Source: Herpetosiphonaceae bacterium | GTDB taxonomy: Bacteria; Chloroflexota; Chloroflexia; Chloroflexales; Kallotenuaceae | Direction: 5' to 3' | Length of the DNA stretch: 7,660 nucleotides | NCBI GenBank assembly: GCA_030147335.1 | Contig: JASKZZ010000142.1 | Span: 1-7,660 of the forward strand | Shown here: piece after piece, positions 4,373 to 7,660 of the stretch | Position numbering within the stretch: the first letter of the stretch is position 1 | Layout of the letters: the number at the start of each line of letters is the position of its first letter | Position numbers and translations under genes: made by a program | Notes under the pieces: generated by a model | What the model was told of the DNA's origin: nothing | What the model saw: the letters and a program-made list of their open reading frames with translations, nothing else | Database searches by the model: none

Positions 4373-7246
4373 ATGGCAGTAACAGAGTCATCCCCCAAAG
4401 AATTGCTGGCTTGGCAACATCTTCAAGCAGCTACAATTTCAACATTACCACCAGAAGATGTAGAAGCAGATTTGCGAACCGACGCCGCTGGCCTGACAAG
4501 CACGGAAGCGTTAGTCCGGCTAGAAATCAGTGGCTACAGCAATCTGGTATTGCGACGGAGTTGGCGCAGCTTCGCCGAAAAGCTCCTTATTTTTGTCCGT
4601 CCTTTGTTACTTCCTCTATGGATTGGTGCCTTCATCGCGTTCAGTATTGAGCGACCTAGCTCGGGCCAGGCATTGTTGTTGGCTGCAATTGTGAACACAT
4701 TGGCAGCAGCACTACAAGAACGGAAGCGAGAACGCGTCACTGCAGCACTACATGATGTTTTACCGGCATATACGCGTGTACAGCGCGACGGCTACGAACA
4801 ACATATTCTGACAACAATGCTGGTACCGGGTGATGTACTGCTGCTGCGGCAAAACGACATTATTTCCGCCGATGCACGACTGGTTGAGGCAGAGCATCTG
4901 CATACAGTTAATCCTGCTTTGCGCGCGGAAGACACCGTGCTTCATAAAAACGCAGAGCCGGTGTTCGACGGAACGGTCATCGACGAGCTGCCGAACATTG
5001 TGTATGCGGGTGGACGAGTCGTGAGTGGTCATGGTCGGGCAGTTGTTTTTGCTACAGGCTTGAGGTCGTCGTTCGGTCAGATTGCCACACTTACACAGCG
5101 CGCTCACGAAGAAGCAAGTCCACTTCTGATTGCGTTTGCGCGGCTTGGCACTGTGGTGCTGGTTGTGGGCACAATTGGCGCTATTTTTGGCTATGTTTAC
5201 GCAGTGACACAGCTTGGCCTGTCGATTGAGCAAGGATTGCACATCGCGGTATTGTTTTTGACGGCAGCCGTACCTGTCGGCCTAATGCCTGGTATCACTT
5301 TAGCATTGATCGAAGGCGCGCGGCGATTACAACAACGCAATGCAATCTTTCGTCGGCTGTCCAATGTTGAAACGCTTGGCGCTACCACGGTGATCTGCGC
5401 AGACAAAACCGGAACGCTAACCCAGAATGAAATGACTGTGCGTGAGCTATGGACCGCTGATGGCGCAATTGCAGTCGGTGGCGTCGGTTTTTTGCCGCAA
5501 GGTGAGTTTCGCACTGAACAGCGTATCCTAGACCTCGCGTTGGCGCAGCGACACGTCGGCAACTTGCTGCGAGCTGCTGTGTTTACTAATCGGGCGCGTT
5601 TATTGCCACCTGACACGCTACGTCCACGCTGGCATATTGTTGGTGACCCGATTGAAGCGGCGCATATTGTCGCAGCCGCCAAAGCCGGTCTCAAAGCGGA
5701 AGCCGTGTACAAGGAAGCGCCGCAGCTTGCCGTACTCAATAACGACCAGCATATTCCCTTGGATGGCGTGATTGTCGAGGAGCACGGCCAGCAGATAGCC
5801 TATATCAAAGGTGCTCCCGGAGACCTTATTGCTCACTGTACGTCAATTTCAACCCTCAAGGGCGACCGGCCGTTACAAGAGCGCGACCGGCAGATGATCA
5901 AGCAGATGATGCAGCGGTATCAACGCGAGGCCATGCGAACGGTTGCGTTTGCACGGCGCACTGTAAGCCGCTCCGATACGCAGATGCCGGAAGCCAAGCA
6001 TATTGCGCAGAACCTTGTTTTGCTGGGGCTGATTGCCGTTAATGATCCGCCTCGACAAGAAGTTGCCAGCGCAATTAATGCTTGTCATACTGCCAAAATC
6101 CGAACGATCATGCTCACCAGCGATGATACAGTTGGCGCAACATCATTAGCACGGCGTTGTCAGCTAGTTCAAGGAGCGCACGCTCATGTGATGAGTGGCC
6201 CCGATCTCGACACGATGGATGAGGCCATGCTGCGTGAACAGCTGCGCAGCGGCGATATGGTGCTGGCTCGGCTAACTCCGGGGCATAAAGTGCGTGTGGT
6301 TGAGGCGTTGGAAGCAATGGGTGAGGTCGTATTGGTTACTGGCGGCGCTGCCAGCGATGTACCCGCACTCAAAGCAGCTTATACCGGGATTGCGATGGGT
6401 GCAAACGGTAGTGAAGCGGCAACCGAAGCAGCAGACGTTATTCTGTTGGATGATAATTTTGCAACTATTGCCGATGCTATCGCCGAGGGACGCGCGGTTG
6501 AGCAGCGGGTACGCAGACTTGTGGCACTCAATCTTGCAACAACAGTAGTCAAGCTTGTAGCGCTAATTGCATCATTAGCTGCCGGATTACCGCTTCTGCT
6601 CACGGTTGGTCAACAACTGCTAATTGATTTTCTTGGCGGATTACTGCCAGGTCTAGCGATTGGCGCGGGACGACCAGATCCTAGGCTGATGCAGCGGCCA
6701 CCTCGACCAACCGGGCGTCCGCTCCTTTCACGGAAAGTCTATCTGTTGGGTTATGGCATGTTTGGTACACTTGCGGCAGCTTCAGCATTACTTGCCGCGC
6801 TTGTGTATCTAACACAGCAGGGCGCGATGGATAGAGATCTGCGGCTGACGGATCTGTTTACGACGAATCTACAGCCCTACGCGCAGCGAATTGGCGATGA
6901 GATCGGTCAGCGCGGGCTGGTAGCTACAAGTTTGTATGTTGTAGTGAGCGTGGCGGCGTTACTTGGCGCGGCGCTGATTCGACGTTCAGGCGCGGCGAAT
7001 GACCGTGGTCCGCGTTACCTGCTGCTAGGACTTGTTGGTTTGTCATTCGCGATCCTGTTCAGCATTATCTCTGTCGAAGCATTTCACCGCTATATTGCAT
7101 TGACGACGATTCCATTGTGGGGCTGGATCGCGGCGTTTGGCGCAACCGTAGCTGTTGCCGCGTTGGAGCTACTTCGTCACCGGTTGGACCCTATTTTCCC
7201 ACCAAACATCGCCATCAAACGCCAAGAACAATCGGTCAAACAATAA
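4373..7246 (+). CDS. P-type cation ATPase homologue with degenerate catalytic and ion-binding motifs
   Basis: The 957-residue product has the full P2-type architecture. An N-terminal cation-ATPase domain spans about 20-75 and M1/M2 about 71-115. The actuator domain is about 120-240, M3/M4 256-312, the P domain starts with the phosphorylation site DKTGTLT (D344), and the N domain holds GDPIEAA (424-430) and KGAP (479-482). DPPR (558-561) follows, then M5-M10 from about 720 to 934. Several otherwise near-invariant motifs are changed: TGES reads RAED (184-187), PEGLP reads PVGLM (301-305), TGD reads TSD (582-584), TGDGVND reads TGGAASD (656-662), and the M6 NLVTD segment reads DFLGG (752-756). 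It should be membrane-bound, but pumping activity and substrate cannot be assumed. The ATG at 4373 is preceded by a weak GGGA; a GTG at 4361 is possible. The frame is intact, so it does not look like a decaying pseudogene. It is probably co-transcribed with the TrkA-type gene. Confidence 0.93.
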   Translation: MAVTESSPKELLAWQHLQAATISTLPPEDVEADLRTDAAGLTSTEALVRLEISGYSNLVLRRSWRSFAEKLLIFVRPLLLPLWIGAFIAFSIERPSSGQALLLAAIVNTLAAALQERKRERVTAALHDVLPAYTRVQRDGYEQHILTTMLVPGDVLLLRQNDIISADARLVEAEHLHTVNPALRAEDTVLHKNAEPVFDGTVIDELPNIVYAGGRVVSGHGRAVVFATGLRSSFGQIATLTQRAHEEASPLLIAFARLGTVVLVVGTIGAIFGYVYAVTQLGLSIEQGLHIAVLFLTAAVPVGLMPGITLALIEGARRLQQRNAIFRRLSNVETLGATTVICADKTGTLTQNEMTVRELWTADGAIAVGGVGFLPQGEFRTEQRILDLALAQRHVGNLLRAAVFTNRARLLPPDTLRPRWHIVGDPIEAAHIVAAAKAGLKAEAVYKEAPQLAVLNNDQHIPLDGVIVEEHGQQIAYIKGAPGDLIAHCTSISTLKGDRPLQERDRQMIKQMMQRYQREAMRTVAFARRTVSRSDTQMPEAKHIAQNLVLLGLIAVNDPPRQEVASAINACHTAKIRTIMLTSDDTVGATSLARRCQLVQGAHAHVMSGPDLDTMDEAMLREQLRSGDMVLARLTPGHKVRVVEALEAMGEVVLVTGGAASDVPALKAAYTGIAMGANGSEAATEAADVILLDDNFATIADAIAEGRAVEQRVRRLVALNLATTVVKLVALIASLAAGLPLLLTVGQQLLIDFLGGLLPGLAIGAGRPDPRLMQRPPRPTGRPLLSRKVYLLGYGMFGTLAAASALLAALVYLTQQGAMDRDLRLTDLFTTNLQPYAQRIGDEIGQRGLVATSLYVVVSVAALLGAALIRRSGAANDRGPRYLLLGLVGLSFAILFSIISVEAFHRYIALTTIPLWGWIAAFGATVAVAALELLRHRLDPIFPPNIAIKRQEQSVKQ

Positions 7247-7300
7247 AAACGCAGGATTTATCAGCCGCTGGTTTTCCGGCGATGGTAATCGGAGAGCGCT

Positions 7301-7660
7301 ATGCAAGCAATAATTGTAGGTTGTGGGCGCGTTGGTATCTTGCTGGCACACCTTTTAGAGCATGACGGTCATCAGGTGACAATGATCGATAAGCAGCCGA
7401 CAGCATTTCGTAATCTCGGCACCGGATTTCGTGGCAGGACGATCACCGGCATAGGTTTTGATCGCGATGTTCTCCGCGATGCCGGAATTGAACGCACCGA
7501 TGCATTTGCGGCGGTGACGAGCGGTGACAACTCGAACTACGTCGCTGCGACTGTTGCGCGAGATACGTTTCAGGTACCGATTGTGGTTGCGCGCATTTAC
7601 GATCCGCAGCGTGAACAAATATATCGACGGCTTGGCATTCGTACCATTAGCTCAACTGCC
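7301..7660 (+). CDS. trkA: TrkA/KtrA-type potassium uptake NAD-binding protein, 3' partial
   Basis: The first 120 codons are present and the frame runs off the window. The N-terminus is a TrkA-N (RCK) Rossmann domain: IIVGCGRVG (4-12) is the glycine-rich dinucleotide loop, followed by a helix and D30 in MIDK at the end of strand beta-2, the residue that usually contacts the NAD(H) ribose. Family-typical segments follow: GFDRDVLRDAGI, FAAVTSGDNSNYVAA, VVARIYDP and IYRRLGI. Such proteins are cytoplasmic gating subunits of Trk/Ktr potassium transporters and respond to nucleotides. The ATG at 7301 has GGAG at 7291-7294. It starts 54 nt after the ATPase stop, with no convincing terminator between, so co-transcription is likely. 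The C-terminal half and the partner TrkH/KtrB subunit cannot be seen; the symbol indicates the family. Confidence 0.88.
   Translation, partial: MQAIIVGCGRVGILLAHLLEHDGHQVTMIDKQPTAFRNLGTGFRGRTITGIGFDRDVLRDAGIERTDAFAAVTSGDNSNYVAATVARDTFQVPIVVARIYDPQREQIYRRLGIRTISSTA

Noticed and set aside
4760..5242. 160-codon minus-strand open frame inside the ATPase gene
   Set aside because: Antisense shadow of well-conserved ATPase sequence; cysteine/asparagine-rich product and no ribosome binding context or family match.
5197..5739. 180-codon minus-strand open frame inside the ATPase gene
   Set aside because: Covers the antisense of the M4 and DKTGTLT region; low-complexity serine/alanine/arginine composition typical of a shadow frame.
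4373..7246. ATPase as a decaying pseudogene
   Set aside because: The frame is uninterrupted over 957 codons, the phosphorylation site, DPPR and ten membrane segments are kept, and a promoter precedes it; divergence looks selective rather than random.
7247..7300. Possible terminator between the ATPase and TrkA-type genes
   Set aside because: Only a 4-bp GCCG/CGGC stem with a 9-nt loop and no T-run; too weak to separate the genes.

Overview
The window is compact bacterial DNA with seven protein genes, two of them cut by the window edges. It has no rRNA, tRNA, CRISPR array or insertion sequence that I can see, and no gene-free stretch longer than about 300 bases. The mixture of a DUF2520/panB/panC operon, a DUF4388 (PATAN-type) protein and a TrkA-type NAD-binding protein, with roughly balanced base composition judged by eye, suggests a member of the Chloroflexota (Chloroflexia-like). 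That placement is an inference from gene content, not a demonstrated assignment.

Left third (2-2511, + strand): a tightly packed pantothenate operon. A Rossmann/DUF2520 protein lacking its N-terminus is followed 28 nt later by panB and, after a 7-nt gap, by panC. PanB makes ketopantoate and PanC joins pantoate to beta-alanine. The ketopantoate reductase step between them is not covered by a classical PanE here, and the DUF2520 protein is a reasonable candidate for it. The operon ends at a hairpin (2524-2556) shared with the convergent gene on the other strand.

Middle (2576-4289): a minus-strand DUF4388 + winged-helix-like protein with a proline-rich tail. Divergent from it is a gene for a 135-residue protein with a C-terminal CxxC...CxxC zinc ribbon, driven by a near-consensus sigma-70 promoter. 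Next comes a 44-residue single-pass membrane protein with a very good ribosome binding site, closed by a strong intrinsic terminator.

Right (4287-7660): a P-type cation ATPase homologue of 957 residues, followed 54 nt later by the start of a TrkA-type NAD-binding gene that runs off the window. The ATPase is the most unusual item. It keeps the DKTGTLT phosphorylation site and DPPR, but the TGES, PEGLP, TGD, GDGxND and M6 ion-site motifs are all altered, as if it no longer works as an ordinary pump. A perfect 8-4-8 palindrome overlaps its promoter, and related TGTACA boxes lie upstream of the 44-residue membrane protein. The right half may therefore be a co-regulated ion-homeostasis module made of a small membrane peptide, a divergent ATPase and a TrkA regulator.
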